DNA from: Cytophaga hutchinsonii ATCC 33406 | GTDB lineage: Bacteria; Bacteroidota; Bacteroidia; Cytophagales; Cytophagaceae | NCBI RefSeq assembly: GCF_000014145.1 | Contig: NC_008255.1 | Coordinates: 497,501-561,500, forward strand | DNA length: 64,000 nucleotides | Reading direction: 5' to 3' | In this document: positions 1 to 10,973 of the stretch, piece after piece | Numbering within the stretch: the first letter of the stretch is position 1 | How the letters are laid out: each line of letters opens with the position of its first letter | Notes under the pieces: model-generated | Database searches by the model: none | What the model was told of the DNA's origin: nothing | The model's input: the letters and a program-made list of their open reading frames with translations, nothing else | Translations under genes and position numbers: made by a program

Positions 1-425
1 TCAATACGGTAAGAGTCAGGTATCACAGGAATAGGGAAAATGTCGTTTTTGTAAAACGAAGGTCTGCATACACCTTTTTCATATACGATAAGATATAAGG
101 TTAATTTTTTGTTTATATGATCAATCGAATAAAGCATTTTACGATCAATTTTTTGTTCGCACCCAGAATAAGAATAAGTAACATTCAATAAAAGATATTT
201 ATTAAAATTTACCGTTGGAAAGCTATCGCTGGAACATGTACTCCAGGCTTGAATAGTTTCGTATGCTTCACGATCATATACATTTTTTCTAAGCGACATA
301 TTTGAGTCATCTTTTTTAATACAATTTGCATTAAGCCATAGCGGCCGGGTTGTGCCTGTATCAATTTGCGCGTGCGCGTGAAAAAGCACAAACAGTAAAG
401 ATAATAAGGTGAAAGAAAAGTGCAT
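1..425 (-). CDS. Secreted hypothetical protein, 3' end outside window
   Basis: The frame is open from an ATG at 423-425 to the left window edge, so about 141 residues are visible and the C-terminus is missing. The first 20 residues form a signal peptide with a Phe/Leu-rich core and a cleavage-like end AHAQ, so export is likely. The mature part has several cysteines and many Tyr, Lys and Asn residues; I recognise no domain. It lies downstream of the giant repeat gene on the same strand, but a terminator hairpin (482-525) separates them, so it probably has its own promoter. The gene is real by its clean signal peptide and long open frame; its function is unknown. Confidence 0.7.
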   Translation of the reverse strand, partial: MHFSFTLLSLLFVLFHAHAQIDTGTTRPLWLNANCIKKDDSNMSLRKNVYDREAYETIQAWSTCSSDSFPTVNFNKYLLLNVTYSYSGCEQKIDRKMLYSIDHINKKLTLYLIVYEKGVCRPSFYKNDIFPIPVIPDSYRI

Positions 426-481
426 GGTTGATCTTGATTTCAGTAAAACCCAAACATTTAATTTATCTGAAGGGACATTAT

Positions 482-525
482 AACAAGAAAGCCATGCCGT
501 TATAAAGCAGTATGGCTTTCTTGTT
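482..525 (-). terminator. Terminator hairpin of the giant repeat gene
   Basis: A perfect 14-bp inverted repeat (482-495 with 512-525) encloses a 16-nt loop, just past the stop of the leftward gene at 543. The U-tract is weak. It probably ends that transcript before the next leftward gene. Confidence 0.65.
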
Positions 526-542
526 GCTAATCTCTGACCTGA

Positions 543-3500
543 TTATTTAATAATTTCGACACGTCTTATTTCAGAGATGTCATTGTATATAAGCCGCAGC
601 ATATAGATACCTGAAGACAGTGTTTCCATATTGATGGAAGCATCTGAAGAAAGTTCTTTTGTAAACAGTATTTTGCCTTCTATACTCATTACTTCTATTT
701 GTGTAAATCCCGTGATGTTTGAAAAATGCACATTTCCATAAGAGGGATTTGGATAAATAGTAATATTCTTTAATGCCTGGTTTGTTGAAACATCAGTAGT
801 GATACCCATTTCCTGGAGAGCAATTCTAAAGGTAGAGGTGGCAGATACATTTGTTCTGGCTGTACTTGTGTTTGATACTGCATTGCCAACCATAACGTAA
901 TACGTTACACCAGGTGTTAAGGATGAAAGCACGACTTCTTCTAATTCGCCAACGCCAGTATTATTCTGGCATGTAATATCCGATGAAGCAGAACAGGAAG
1001 TGGCTACGGAAACAACAGCATCTAATCCCGCAGAACTTTCTAATATGATTTTCATACTGCTGCTGTTTGCTGTGAATTTGTAGAAGAGATCTGTTTCACG
1101 TGTGCAGGCAGATGAGAATAATAATGACTTACTGGCATTAATCAGGTCTCCGGAAACGAATTGTATGTTTGGAGAAGGAGTTAACGGAAGTGCATTAGCA
1201 CATTCATCATTTACCGCTTTAGTGTTTTGTACACATACCGTAAATGTTGTAGATAATAGATTGCCGGGTACACTGCTGCCCATCTTTATATAATAGGTGT
1301 TGCCAATAGTCAGGCTGGAAGCTGTAAGCACATCCGATCCGCCTTTTATTGTATTGGGAATACAAAATAATGCAGGCGCAGAGGCATTGCAGGAAGGATA
1401 CACCCCAACGGCAAGCTGTAAAAATGTACTTCCTGTATATGAAATCTTCACTTCTTCGCTGCTGGCAACAAACTTGTAAAACACATCACTATAGCTGGTA
1501 CAGCCATTAGAAGCCGATTGCGTTGCCCGTGCTAAATCTCCTGACATGGTATTACAGGTGAATGAAGGTATTATTGAAAGGGCATTCACACATTCATCGT
1601 TAGCGGCTGGTGCTAATGATTCCACAAATAAGTAGAAACTGTTGGTGTCAGATGTTAATGCATTAGAACCAACCTTAATGTAATAGGTGTTTCCTATGGT
1701 AAGATTAGAAGCTATAATACTGTCTGACATGCTCCCGAGTTCACAATATAAATTGGTTGTTGCCGGACAATTTGAATATAGTCCGACAGATAATGTATGA
1801 CCAGCAGGATTTGTAAAAAATATTTTAGCAGCATTTGTATTAGCCACAAATTTATAAAATACATCTCTCGCTGCAGAGCAGCCCGTGCTTGATCCGGATT
1901 GAAGCGCGTTTATAAAATTGCCCTTTGTAAGATTTCTTACCGTTGTTGGAGTAAGTGTGAATGCTCCCGGACATTCATCATTAGCAACCGGTGGCACATA
2001 GGGTGCAACTGCTTCTACCAGTATAGAGAAACTGTTGAGATCACCATGTGCCTGGTTACAGCCCAGTTTGATATAATATGTTTTCCCAACAGTCAGATTC
2101 GTGGCCATAATACTATCTGAAGTAGAAGTAATAGACTTGCAATATAAAGCGTTTGCCGGAGTTGCCGGACAACTACCATTTAGAGAGAGCTGGAAGTCTA
2201 CAGAAGAATTCTGTTTGAAAACGATTTTAGCAGTGGATGCTGTAGCTACAAATTTATAAAACGCATCTTTAATGCCTGCGTAACAGCCATCATTTAATAC
2301 GTTAGATCTGAGCGCACCTCTTAAATCGCCTTGAGTAAACGAACGTGTCATATTCGGAACAAGTGTTAGTGCTCCGGCACATTCATCATTTACCGGAAGA
2401 GGTTCGTCCGGAATATAACCAAGGCTGAAACTAAATGTGCTCTCGGAAGGTGCACTATCTAATGTGCCGAGTCTTAAATAATACGTTTCTCCAACAACCA
2501 TATTGAAAATACCCCAGGCATTTCCTCCATAGGTGTTTGTGCCGCAAAGCTTAAGTTCAGCGTTGGTACCGCAACCAAGGGTAAGTCCTGAAAACAGGTT
2601 AAACGAATTGTTGTAATTCATGATAAGTGTTGCAGATTTTGCAACAAACTTATAAAACCGGTCTTTATATATAACCTGCGAACAACTCGTCTGAACAGAT
2701 TTTGTCGCCAGAGATAAGTCCGCAAAAATAGTTTCGCCAACGCTTTTTCGAATGAAAGATGCAGGTATTAAAATAGCATTTGCACATTCATCGTTTTCAG
2801 GATTTGTTATGGATTGGATACATAACGAAAATTCAGAATTTGTATCGTAAATACTTGTCGTTAATTGGATATAATATGTATTGCCGATAACCAGGTTATG
2901 AACATACATGGTGTCTGAATCACTGTAGACTTTTTTAGTACAGCTGGATAATAAATTTATACCAACATGAGAATTACCTTGTACAGCGGCAGTTATGGTA
3001 ACTGCATTAGAATTCGCAACAAATTTATAAAATACATCTTTCCCTTGATCAAAACCATTTAATAAAGATTTAGTAGCAATAGCTAAATCTCCTGTTATAT
3101 ACGTACATGTTGTGGCTGGCGTAACGGAAATCGCTGTAGCGCATTCATCATTGCTAGCCTGAATTTTCTCGATGCAGAAAGAAAATGTATTTGAAACAGG
3201 CGTATTTGTATAGCTTCCTACTTTAATATAGTACGTACTGCCTATTGTTAAATCAAGCGCTCTGATAGTTTCCAGTCCGCCGTTGCCTGCGTTATTTACA
3301 CACACTAACGGAGTCGTACTATTGCCTGAATATAAGGCTGCTGTTACATCCAGGTTTGCATCGGGCGTAAAAGATAATTTATAATGCGGCGCTCCGGCTA
3401 CAAATTTATAAAACACATCTTTATACATGGTACAACCATTCGTTGCGGATGATGTTGCATATAACAGATTGCCGGCTGTAGTTATACAAGAAGTTGCAGG

Positions 3501-6500
3501 CGTAACAGACAACGCATTTGTTAAATCATCATTAGCCGGCATGCCTGATCGTACGCAAATAGAAAATTCCGTGCTGGTTGGTGTTGCGATAGTGCTTCCG
3601 ACTTTAATAAAGTAAGTATTGCCTACCGTTAAGTTTGTAGCTGAAATAATGTTTGAACCTCCTGCAACGGTATTGTTTATACAATATAATGCTGATCCGG
3701 TACAATCGGTTTGTAAACTTACAGCCAGGAATAACCCGGTACTGGCGCTAAAAGCAATGTCTGTATTAGAAGTCTGGGCTACAAATTTATAAAAGACATC
3801 TTTGTAGGAAATACATCCATTAGCTGGAGATTGAGACGCTGTTGCTAAATCTCCGTTGGTATAGGTACAGGTCGGTGCAGGAACAATGGTTATCGCACCG
3901 GCACATTCATCGGCGGCAGGTTTTTGTATTGTTTGTACACAAATTGAAAACGTAGAGGAAAGCAATCCGCCATTTCTTGAACCGGCTTTAATGTAATACG
4001 TATTACCAATTACCAGATCTGTTGCATTAATTGTTTTGGTATTTCCCAGGCCAACATTATCACAATACAGAGCCGTTGTTGCATTGCAGCTTGCGTATAC
4101 ACCAATCGATAAATTTAGATTCGGGCTTGTAGTAAATGTAATATTGGCTACTTCAGATGCTGCAATAAATTTATAAAAAATATCAGAATATGCTGTACAG
4201 CCTGCAAGTGTTGATTGGGTAGCGCCCAATAAATCAGCAGTAATGGGATTGCATGTCGATGAAGGCGTAATAGATATTGCATTCACACATTCATCATTTA
4301 CACGCGGCGTTAAAGATTTTACACAAATTGTGAAATCAGTTGTAGCAGGATTGGTGGTATAACTTCCTACTTTTATATAATACGTATTTCCTACCGTTAA
4401 ATTCGAAGCAACCAGTTTTTCCGTGTTTCCATATGCATAACTGTCATGTACGCAATATAATGCAGTTGTTTCTGAACAGCCTGAATATAACGCCGCGGTA
4501 ATATTCAAAGAAGCACTTGCTGTTAAATCAATTTGAGTAATGGCAGCCGTTGCGATGAATTTGTAAAACACATCTGTAGTCATAATGCAGCCATTAGTTG
4601 CGGATCTTGTTGATCCGGATAAATTACCGGAAACAGCATTGCAGTTTGATCCTGAAACAAGTGTAATCGCATCCGCACATAAATCATTCGCCGATGAAAT
4701 TGCCGTCTGGATGCAGATTGAAAATGTTGTAGTGGGTGTATAATAAGAAGTAGCACCAGATATTTTTATATAATAAGTGTTTCCGGTAATTAAGTTGCTT
4801 GCAGTAAAAACTTCACCGGAGCCGGTTCCTCCGTTGTTGGTACAATAGAGTGATGTGGTTGCCGCACAATTGTCAAATAGTGCTAATACTACGTCAAGCC
4901 CGGTACTTGGTTGAACGTTTATGCTTGCGCCAGGTCCGGTTGCGGTAAACTTATAAAAAACATCCAGGACATTGCTGTTTGAGCAAGAAGTTGGCGCAGA
5001 CGCTTTTGAAAATGCTAAGTCGCCGTTAACATACGAGCAGGTACCAGACGGCGTGATTTCAATTGCATCCGCACAAAAATCGTTTGCCGGTATTTGCATT
5101 GTCTGAACACATACGTCAAACGTAGTGGTAGCAGGCGCGCCATATAAATAGCTTCCTAGTTTAATATAGTAAGTATTACCGGGCACTAAATTCTGAATTG
5201 CAAATTGCCTTGCTGCACCAGGTGCGGTAGAATTCACACAAGTCATAGGCGATGTAGCTGTTGTGCTTTCGTATACAGCAATGGTTAGTTGCAATCCTGA
5301 ACTCGGTGTTGTTGATATATTTGCAATAGGAGATGCTGCAACAAATTTATAAAACACATCCGTTAACATATCGCAGCCATTTGCGGGAGAATGGGAAGCA
5401 TTTGCCAAATCACCCGAAACATTGTTGCATGTGGTAGATGGAGTTATGCTGGTCGCATTGATTATTTCGTCGTTTGAAGCAGGTGCATAATTTTTAACAC
5501 AGATTTCAAAAGCAGAAGAGATGGGCGAAGCAGCCGCACTGCCTACTTTAATGTAATAGGTATTGCCAATAATCAGATTGGTAGCTGCAATGGTTTTAGT
5601 TTCGCCGGTTTTATAGGTATTAGTCAGACAATAAAGCGGAGTTGTTGCGGCACAGTCTGCATAGATACTTGCGAGTAAATTTAAATCGCTGCTGCTGTTA
5701 AATGAAACCATTGTGTTCGTTGCCGTAGCGGTGAATTTGTAAAAGATATCCTGGAACATCGTACAGCCGTTTGCTGCTGATTGTGATGCTCCTGCTAAAT
5801 TTCCTGCTACATAATTACAGGTTGCCGAAACAGGCAGGTTAGTTGCACCTGTACAGTTATCATTTACCGGAACGACAATTGACTGAACACAGAAAGAGAA
5901 ATCATAGGCAGTTGCACCCGTGCTGTAAGCACTTCCTACCCGGATATAATACGTATTGCCAACGGTGAGATTTGTAGCGCTGATTTTTTGAGCCCATGCG
6001 CTGGTATAATATCCTGTTGCGCAGTAGAGCGGAGTTGTAGCCGTGCAATTATCATATAACGCAGCAACCAGATTGAATCCGGCAGCCTTGTCAAATGTTA
6101 TGTCCGTACTTGCTGATGTTGCAACAAATTTATAAAACACATCCTGGTACATGGTACAGCCATTCGCCGTAGATTGAGTAGCAGTCTGTATATTACCGGT
6201 AATTGTTGAGCAGGATGCAGATGGGGTAACAGCAATAGCACCCGCACATTCATCATTGACTGGAGGTAATTGTACGCATAGGGAAAAGCTTGTACTTGTA
6301 GGATTTAGGTACTTGTAACTTCCCACTTTGATATAGTATACATTGCCAATCACTAAATTTGCCGCTGAAATAGTTTTTGGAGAAACAGTACTTGAAGTTG
6401 TGCTGCAATATAATGGTGTAGTAGCTGTACAGCTGGCATACAATCCGGCAGAAATATTTAACCCGGCCCCGCTGGTTAACGTAATGCTTGCTTTGGTAGT

Positions 6501-7874
6501 AGTAGCAGTAAACTGATAAAAAATATCCCGATCCATCAGACATCCATTGGTAGCGGATGTTGTTGCTCCGTTCAGGTCTCCGTTAATATAATTGCAGGCA
6601 GCAGATGGTGTTATAACGGTTGCATTTGCACACTCATCGTTTGCAGGTACTGTATTTGATTGTACACATACAGAAAAATTCGTTGTTGACGGATTACCGC
6701 GTGCACTGCCTACGCTGAGATAATACGTGGTGCCAACAACTAAATTATAGGCATGCATGACTTCAGAACCACCGACACCTGTATTGTCAATACAATACAT
6801 TGTTGATGTATTGGTAGGGCAGCTGGCATACAATGTTGCCTTTAAATCCAGATCACTGCTTCCGTTAAGATAGATACTTGTACTTGGAGAGGCAGCTACA
6901 AATTTGTAAAAGATATCCTGCTGCGAAACACAGCCGACTGGTTGAGAGGATGCAGATCTGGAAGCGCCGGCTAAATCACCGTTAATGAAATTGCAAACCG
7001 GAGAAGGGGTGATAGTAGCTGCACCCGCACATTCATCATTAGCTTTTACAGGCATCGACTGAATGCAGATAGCAAAATCTGTATTCGTTGCACTTGAATA
7101 GGTGGCACCAACCTGCACATAATAGGTATTACCTACCGTTAAGTTAGCAGCAGAAATTCGTTCTCCGGAGCCAGGATTCAAGTTGATGCAGTATAACAGG
7201 GAAGATGCATTACAGCTTGAATACAACGCAGCCGATACATCAAATGTAGCGCTTGTGGTCAACGTGATTTCGGTACTTGGAGAGGTCGCCGTGAATTTAT
7301 AAAACACACTTTGATTCATACCACATGAATAATTTGAGTATAAAGCCTCTGTCAGATTTCCGTTCGTATAGCTACACGCAGTAGTTGAAGGTGTAATATT
7401 TATAGCTCCATCGCAGGTAGTATTTACAGGAGGAATAACTACACAGATAGAAAATGTTGTATTATTTGGTTTTGTAGAATTTGCACTTCCAACTTTAACA
7501 TAATAGGTATTACCTATAACCTGATTGGTAGCAATTATTGTTTCGGATCCGTTATAGGAATATGCATTTGAACATGTTATGGGAGTGGCAGCACTGCAGC
7601 TTGAATATAAACTCAGGCTTATATCTAATCCTGATCCCGGAGTAACAGAAATAACGTTGATGGCTGAGGTTGCTACATATTTATAAAACACATCCATATA
7701 GGTTACGCAGCCATTGGGAGACGACTGTGTAGCGGAAGCCAGGTCTGCGGGCAAATAGGTTCGCGTAGCTGAGGGAGTAAGGGTTATTGCCTGAATACAT
7801 TCATCGTTTGCCGGGGCTTGGGCAAAAACTAAATGGGTCAATAACAATAAAGGCAAAAGGAAAAGATTTTTCAT
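543..7874 (-). CDS. Giant 18-repeat secreted protein with T9SS sorting domain
   Basis: The product has 2443 residues: a signal peptide (1-18, ending FAQ), 18 tandem domains of about 125-130 residues, and a C-terminal type A T9SS sorting domain (about 2365-2443, with a YPNPS box and an SSGIYMLRL strand). Each repeat runs NDEC-A-ITPS, then GDLAGAT-S-NGC, DVFYKF, a LYxxC segment, LYC, and NLTVGNTYYIKVGS ending in FSICVQ. The repeat resembles a domain common in secreted Bacteroidetes proteins that is related to bacterial pre-peptidase C-terminal or carbohydrate-binding folds; that relation is from memory. The cysteines probably form a disulfide in each unit. It is most likely exported and surface-anchored. 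No catalytic domain is visible, so adhesion or ligand binding is an inference. The start ATG directly precedes the signal peptide. Confidence 0.9.
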   Translation of the reverse strand: MKNLFLLPLLLLTHLVFAQAPANDECIQAITLTPSATRTYLPADLASATQSSPNGCVTYMDVFYKYVATSAINVISVTPGSGLDISLSLYSSCSAATPITCSNAYSYNGSETIIATNQVIGNTYYVKVGSANSTKPNNTTFSICVVIPPVNTTCDGAINITPSTTACSYTNGNLTEALYSNYSCGMNQSVFYKFTATSPSTEITLTTSATFDVSAALYSSCNASSLLYCINLNPGSGERISAANLTVGNTYYVQVGATYSSATNTDFAICIQSMPVKANDECAGAATITPSPVCNFINGDLAGASRSASSQPVGCVSQQDIFYKFVAASPSTSIYLNGSSDLDLKATLYASCPTNTSTMYCIDNTGVGGSEVMHAYNLVVGTTYYLSVGSARGNPSTTNFSVCVQSNTVPANDECANATVITPSAACNYINGDLNGATTSATNGCLMDRDIFYQFTATTTKASITLTSGAGLNISAGLYASCTATTPLYCSTTSSTVSPKTISAANLVIGNVYYIKVGSYKYLNPTSTSFSLCVQLPPVNDECAGAIAVTPSASCSTITGNIQTATQSTANGCTMYQDVFYKFVATSASTDITFDKAAGFNLVAALYDNCTATTPLYCATGYYTSAWAQKISATNLTVGNTYYIRVGSAYSTGATAYDFSFCVQSIVVPVNDNCTGATNLPVSATCNYVAGNLAGASQSAANGCTMFQDIFYKFTATATNTMVSFNSSSDLNLLASIYADCAATTPLYCLTNTYKTGETKTIAATNLIIGNTYYIKVGSAAASPISSAFEICVKNYAPASNDEIINATSITPSTTCNNVSGDLANASHSPANGCDMLTDVFYKFVAASPIANISTTPSSGLQLTIAVYESTTATSPMTCVNSTAPGAARQFAIQNLVPGNTYYIKLGSYLYGAPATTTFDVCVQTMQIPANDFCADAIEITPSGTCSYVNGDLAFSKASAPTSCSNSNVLDVFYKFTATGPGASINVQPSTGLDVVLALFDNCAATTSLYCTNNGGTGSGEVFTASNLITGNTYYIKISGATSYYTPTTTFSICIQTAISSANDLCADAITLVSGSNCNAVSGNLSGSTRSATNGCIMTTDVFYKFIATAAITQIDLTASASLNITAALYSGCSETTALYCVHDSYAYGNTEKLVASNLTVGNTYYIKVGSYTTNPATTDFTICVKSLTPRVNDECVNAISITPSSTCNPITADLLGATQSTLAGCTAYSDIFYKFIAASEVANITFTTSPNLNLSIGVYASCNATTALYCDNVGLGNTKTINATDLVIGNTYYIKAGSRNGGLLSSTFSICVQTIQKPAADECAGAITIVPAPTCTYTNGDLATASQSPANGCISYKDVFYKFVAQTSNTDIAFSASTGLFLAVSLQTDCTGSALYCINNTVAGGSNIISATNLTVGNTYFIKVGSTIATPTSTEFSICVRSGMPANDDLTNALSVTPATSCITTAGNLLYATSSATNGCTMYKDVFYKFVAGAPHYKLSFTPDANLDVTAALYSGNSTTPLVCVNNAGNGGLETIRALDLTIGSTYYIKVGSYTNTPVSNTFSFCIEKIQASNDECATAISVTPATTCTYITGDLAIATKSLLNGFDQGKDVFYKFVANSNAVTITAAVQGNSHVGINLLSSCTKKVYSDSDTMYVHNLVIGNTYYIQLTTSIYDTNSEFSLCIQSITNPENDECANAILIPASFIRKSVGETIFADLSLATKSVQTSCSQVIYKDRFYKFVAKSATLIMNYNNSFNLFSGLTLGCGTNAELKLCGTNTYGGNAWGIFNMVVGETYYLRLGTLDSAPSESTFSFSLGYIPDEPLPVNDECAGALTLVPNMTRSFTQGDLRGALRSNVLNDGCYAGIKDAFYKFVATASTAKIVFKQNSSVDFQLSLNGSCPATPANALYCKSITSTSDSIMATNLTVGKTYYIKLGCNQAHGDLNSFSILVEAVAPYVPPVANDECPGAFTLTPTTVRNLTKGNFINALQSGSSTGCSAARDVFYKFVANTNAAKIFFTNPAGHTLSVGLYSNCPATTNLYCELGSMSDSIIASNLTIGNTYYIKVGSNALTSDTNSFYLFVESLAPAANDECVNALSIIPSFTCNTMSGDLARATQSASNGCTSYSDVFYKFVASSEEVKISYTGSTFLQLAVGVYPSCNASAPALFCIPNTIKGGSDVLTASSLTIGNTYYIKMGSSVPGNLLSTTFTVCVQNTKAVNDECANALPLTPSPNIQFVSGDLINASKSLLFSSACTRETDLFYKFTANSSSMKIILESSAGLDAVVSVATSCSASSDITCQNNTGVGELEEVVLSSLTPGVTYYVMVGNAVSNTSTARTNVSATSTFRIALQEMGITTDVSTNQALKNITIYPNPSYGNVHFSNITGFTQIEVMSIEGKILFTKELSSDASINMETLSSGIYMLRLIYNDISEIRRVEIIK

Positions 7875-8246
7875 AAAAGTCAGTCTTGTATCTTGTAAAA
7901 GTAGGTATTTTTTAAAAGAAAATTAATCAGAGTATAAATATAATTATACAAATAGTTGATTTTAATTCGGCATTTTTGGCATTTTTCAAACATTTTACAG
8001 CAGGATGCCGGTTAAATCCGATACTATAATTATAAACGGAATATAGGCATATAGGTGGCAGTTTAAAGTCAGTGAGAAACTGCGCGGAACGTTTTGCAGG
8101 AAAACTTTAACAGTGAACTCTAAGACTCAGTTGGGGAAATGGCAGTGTGGCATTTTTAGTTTTAGCAGATTCAGATAAATAAAAAATACATATATTTATA
8201 TAACGTCATATCTGCTGAGTTATAGTTAAAACAGAATAATACATAT
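7875..8246. other. Divergent intergenic region, 372 bp
   Basis: This AT-rich spacer separates two divergent genes and must hold both promoters. I see no exact TAnnTTTG box, no convincing hairpin, no RNA gene and no open frame worth calling. Confidence 0.5.
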
Positions 8247-9278
8247 ATGGAATTAGGCATAGGAATGTTTGGGGATAATCATTACGATTTACAGGGGAAT
8301 CCAATGGACTCCGGTGAACGACTCAGAGAATTGATTGATGAAATAAAACTGATGGATGAAGTGGGCCTGGATTTTTTTGGTATTGGAGAACATCACCGTC
8401 CTGATTATGCCGTTTCAGTACCTGAAATTGTATTGGCTGCTGCTGCAACGGTAACTAAAAAAATAAAATTAGGCAGCGCCGTTACTGTATTGAGTTCTTC
8501 TGATCCGGTGCGCATTTATCAAAGCTTTGCAACCATTGATCAGCTAACGAACGGACGTGCAGAGGTTACAGCCGGCCGCGGAAGTTTTATCGAATCGTTT
8601 CCGCTGTATGGGTATGAACTGAAAGAGTACAACACGCTTTTTGAAGAAAAACTAGACCTGCTGGTAAAAATCAATCAGCAAAATCCGGTTACATGGAAAG
8701 GAAAATTGCGTGCTCCGCTTGATCATCAGGAAATATGGCCACGTGCCGTACACGATAAACTGAAAATATGGGTAGCAGTAGGCGGTACACCTGAGTCTGT
8801 AGTACGTGCAGGCAAACTGGGACTTCCGGTTATTTTTGCTATCATCGGAGGCAACCCGGCACAGTTTCAGCCATTGTTCAATTATTATCAGGAAGTTTAT
8901 AAACAATTCAAACATGATATAAATGCATTTGAAGTAGGTGTGCACATGCATTGTTTTTTTGGAGAAGACAGTGAAAAAGCAGCAGATGAATATTATCCGG
9001 TATATGCGTCGCAGATGAACCGCATTGGCCGTACACGCGGCTGGCAGCCTTATACCAGAAGCCAGTATGATTATGGCCGCGGCACGAACGGACACCTGAT
9101 TATTGGTGATGCCAATGCAGCTGTCGATAAAATACTTGAGATGCATGAGTTGTTCGGCCTTACGCGGTTTTCGGCACATATGGATGTTGGCGGCCCTTCA
9201 CATACCTCTCTTATGAAATCTATTGAAATCTTTGGAACACAGATTGCACCCAAGGTGCGGGCAGCCATCAAGCAATAA
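8247..9278 (+). CDS. LLM-class flavin-dependent oxidoreductase
   Basis: This 343-residue protein has the length and features of the bacterial luciferase-like (LLM) flavin oxidoreductase family. It opens with a beta strand (MELGIGMFGD), then has GLDFFGIGEHH near residue 50, KLGSAVTVLSSSDPVRIYQ near residue 80, and GRAEVTAGRGSF near residue 105. These are the usual TIM-barrel FMN-binding landmarks. Members use FMNH2 or F420 with assorted substrates; the substrate here cannot be read from sequence. It is cytoplasmic with no signal peptide. It stands alone, with a divergent neighbour upstream and a separate secreted gene 97 bp downstream. The ATG at 8247 matches the family N-terminus exactly. Confidence 0.9.
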   Translation: MELGIGMFGDNHYDLQGNPMDSGERLRELIDEIKLMDEVGLDFFGIGEHHRPDYAVSVPEIVLAAAATVTKKIKLGSAVTVLSSSDPVRIYQSFATIDQLTNGRAEVTAGRGSFIESFPLYGYELKEYNTLFEEKLDLLVKINQQNPVTWKGKLRAPLDHQEIWPRAVHDKLKIWVAVGGTPESVVRAGKLGLPVIFAIIGGNPAQFQPLFNYYQEVYKQFKHDINAFEVGVHMHCFFGEDSEKAADEYYPVYASQMNRIGRTRGWQPYTRSQYDYGRGTNGHLIIGDANAAVDKILEMHELFGLTRFSAHMDVGGPSHTSLMKSIEIFGTQIAPKVRAAIKQ

Positions 9279-9375
9279 AAATGCGGGTAAAATTTATGTT
9301 TCGAAGCATGTTAACGTAATATGTTTTTATTCCGAAAAAAGTATATTTAAACCTCAAATCTGACTTTTAATTTAA

Positions 9376-10953
9376 ATGAAAAAATTACTTTTTCTGTTGT
9401 TGATCTGGACGGGTATCAACAGTTTTAAAACAGCAGCACCTGTAGTAGAAGCCACTTTAGGTGCTAACGTCCCATTGAATACAAACATCCGCCAGATGCT
9501 TGGCAAGAAAGAGGGTGTTATTATTGTAGGGAATTCTTCCGGCGATAACCAATCACTTTCTTTTTACGATGAAAAAACCATGCAGCTTCTTTCAGAGAAA
9601 AAAATATACGGCAAAGAAATTTCTGCAGAAGATGTTAAGTATTATACACCGTATCAAACACTCGCACTTAAAAATACAATCGTTTTAGTTTTTTCCTCGA
9701 CAGGGAAAAATAAGAAAAATGGTTTTTATGCTAAAGCGTTTGACTATAAGGGCAACGCGCTTACAGCTATTGTGCCTGTAAATGAACATTCATTTGCGCC
9801 GGCAGAAGCAATCAAAATGCAGCCGGTTTCTCCGGAAACAAATTATTATGATTCGCGTGAATCCTTTGTTATTTCATCAGACAGCTTAAGCTGGGCAGCA
9901 TACAGCATCCCGCTTACACCTGTTACAACAGGGGATGAAAGTTTCAGAATGACGGTGCTGGATGAGCAGGCAAAGATACTTGCCGCACAGGATGTAAGTC
10001 TGCCATATAAAGACAAAGCATTCGGTTTTTCATCCATCATGCTGGATAAAAATAAAGCAGCCTATATTTTGGGTTATGTAAAACAAACAGATGGTTCATA
10101 CAGATACATTCTTTCAAAGGTAGATGCAGCAAATGCTTTTAAAGTAACAGAAGCTGCTTTACCGGTACCATATTACATCAAAACCCATATTTTAAAATGG
10201 AGCAATCCAACGGAGTTGCGTATAAATGGTGTCTACAGTAAGATGGCTGCAGGCAAAATAACCACGGGTGTTCATGGTTGTTTCGCACTTACTGTTAATA
10301 CAACTTCCCTTTCTGCGGGAACAGTTGAAACGTATGTGTTTCCGGCAAGCATTACAGATAAAATGGATCGCAAACCTGAAAAGGATCTTTCTATTTACGG
10401 ACTTTCGATTGATAAAGTAGTAACTAAAAATGACGGCGGATATTATGTATTGCTGGATCATTATTATACAGACGAAACAGTACGCGGCGGGATCGCATAC
10501 ACGGTTCCGGAAGGCATGAGTAATACGATTTACCATTCCGATGAACTGATCATACTTTCGTATGATAAAACAAACAAAGTAACCTGGTCATCTATATATA
10601 AAAAAGCACAGCAAAGGCTCGGAAGTAATGGTATGATGATGCAGGATGCAACACTGTATCAGAATGGTCTGGTAATTCTGTATAACGAATCAGAAAAAAA
10701 TCTCCAGAACAATACCAATGAGTATTATTTGCTGAGCCCTGATAAAATGAAGGCCGCTATGTTGTATGTAGATGATAAAGGTGCTGTAAGCAGAAGTGTT
10801 GTAGGAGGATTAAGCACAGACGGTTCTAAGCAATTGATCTCTATGCGGGCATTTTCCGCCTGCAATAAAGGGCCTGAAGTGTATAGCGATGTATTTACCT
10901 TTAGCGGAAAAACATTAAAAACGCTGTCATTTGCGAAATTACAGGTACGCTGA
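9376..10953 (+). CDS. Exported hypothetical protein, 525 aa
   Basis: The protein starts with a signal peptide (Lys-Lys followed by a Leu-rich core). The rest is a string of short beta-strand-like segments such as GVIIVGNSSG, TIVLVF, AAYILGYVK and GGYYVLLDHYY. That pattern suggests a beta-propeller-like fold, but I cannot name a family. There is no T9SS sorting domain, so it probably stays in the periplasm or outer membrane. A strong terminator follows directly (10974-11005), so it is monocistronic. The ATG at 9376 is well placed for the signal peptide. Confidence 0.75.
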   Translation: MKKLLFLLLIWTGINSFKTAAPVVEATLGANVPLNTNIRQMLGKKEGVIIVGNSSGDNQSLSFYDEKTMQLLSEKKIYGKEISAEDVKYYTPYQTLALKNTIVLVFSSTGKNKKNGFYAKAFDYKGNALTAIVPVNEHSFAPAEAIKMQPVSPETNYYDSRESFVISSDSLSWAAYSIPLTPVTTGDESFRMTVLDEQAKILAAQDVSLPYKDKAFGFSSIMLDKNKAAYILGYVKQTDGSYRYILSKVDAANAFKVTEAALPVPYYIKTHILKWSNPTELRINGVYSKMAAGKITTGVHGCFALTVNTTSLSAGTVETYVFPASITDKMDRKPEKDLSIYGLSIDKVVTKNDGGYYVLLDHYYTDETVRGGIAYTVPEGMSNTIYHSDELIILSYDKTNKVTWSSIYKKAQQRLGSNGMMMQDATLYQNGLVILYNESEKNLQNNTNEYYLLSPDKMKAAMLYVDDKGAVSRSVVGGLSTDGSKQLISMRAFSACNKGPEVYSDVFTFSGKTLKTLSFAKLQVR

Positions 10954-10973
10954 TATTTGTTTCGTATACGTAT

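Noticed and set aside
8652-9179. 175-codon minus-strand frame
   Set aside because: It lies wholly inside the flavin oxidoreductase gene on the other strand and shows no protein-like pattern.
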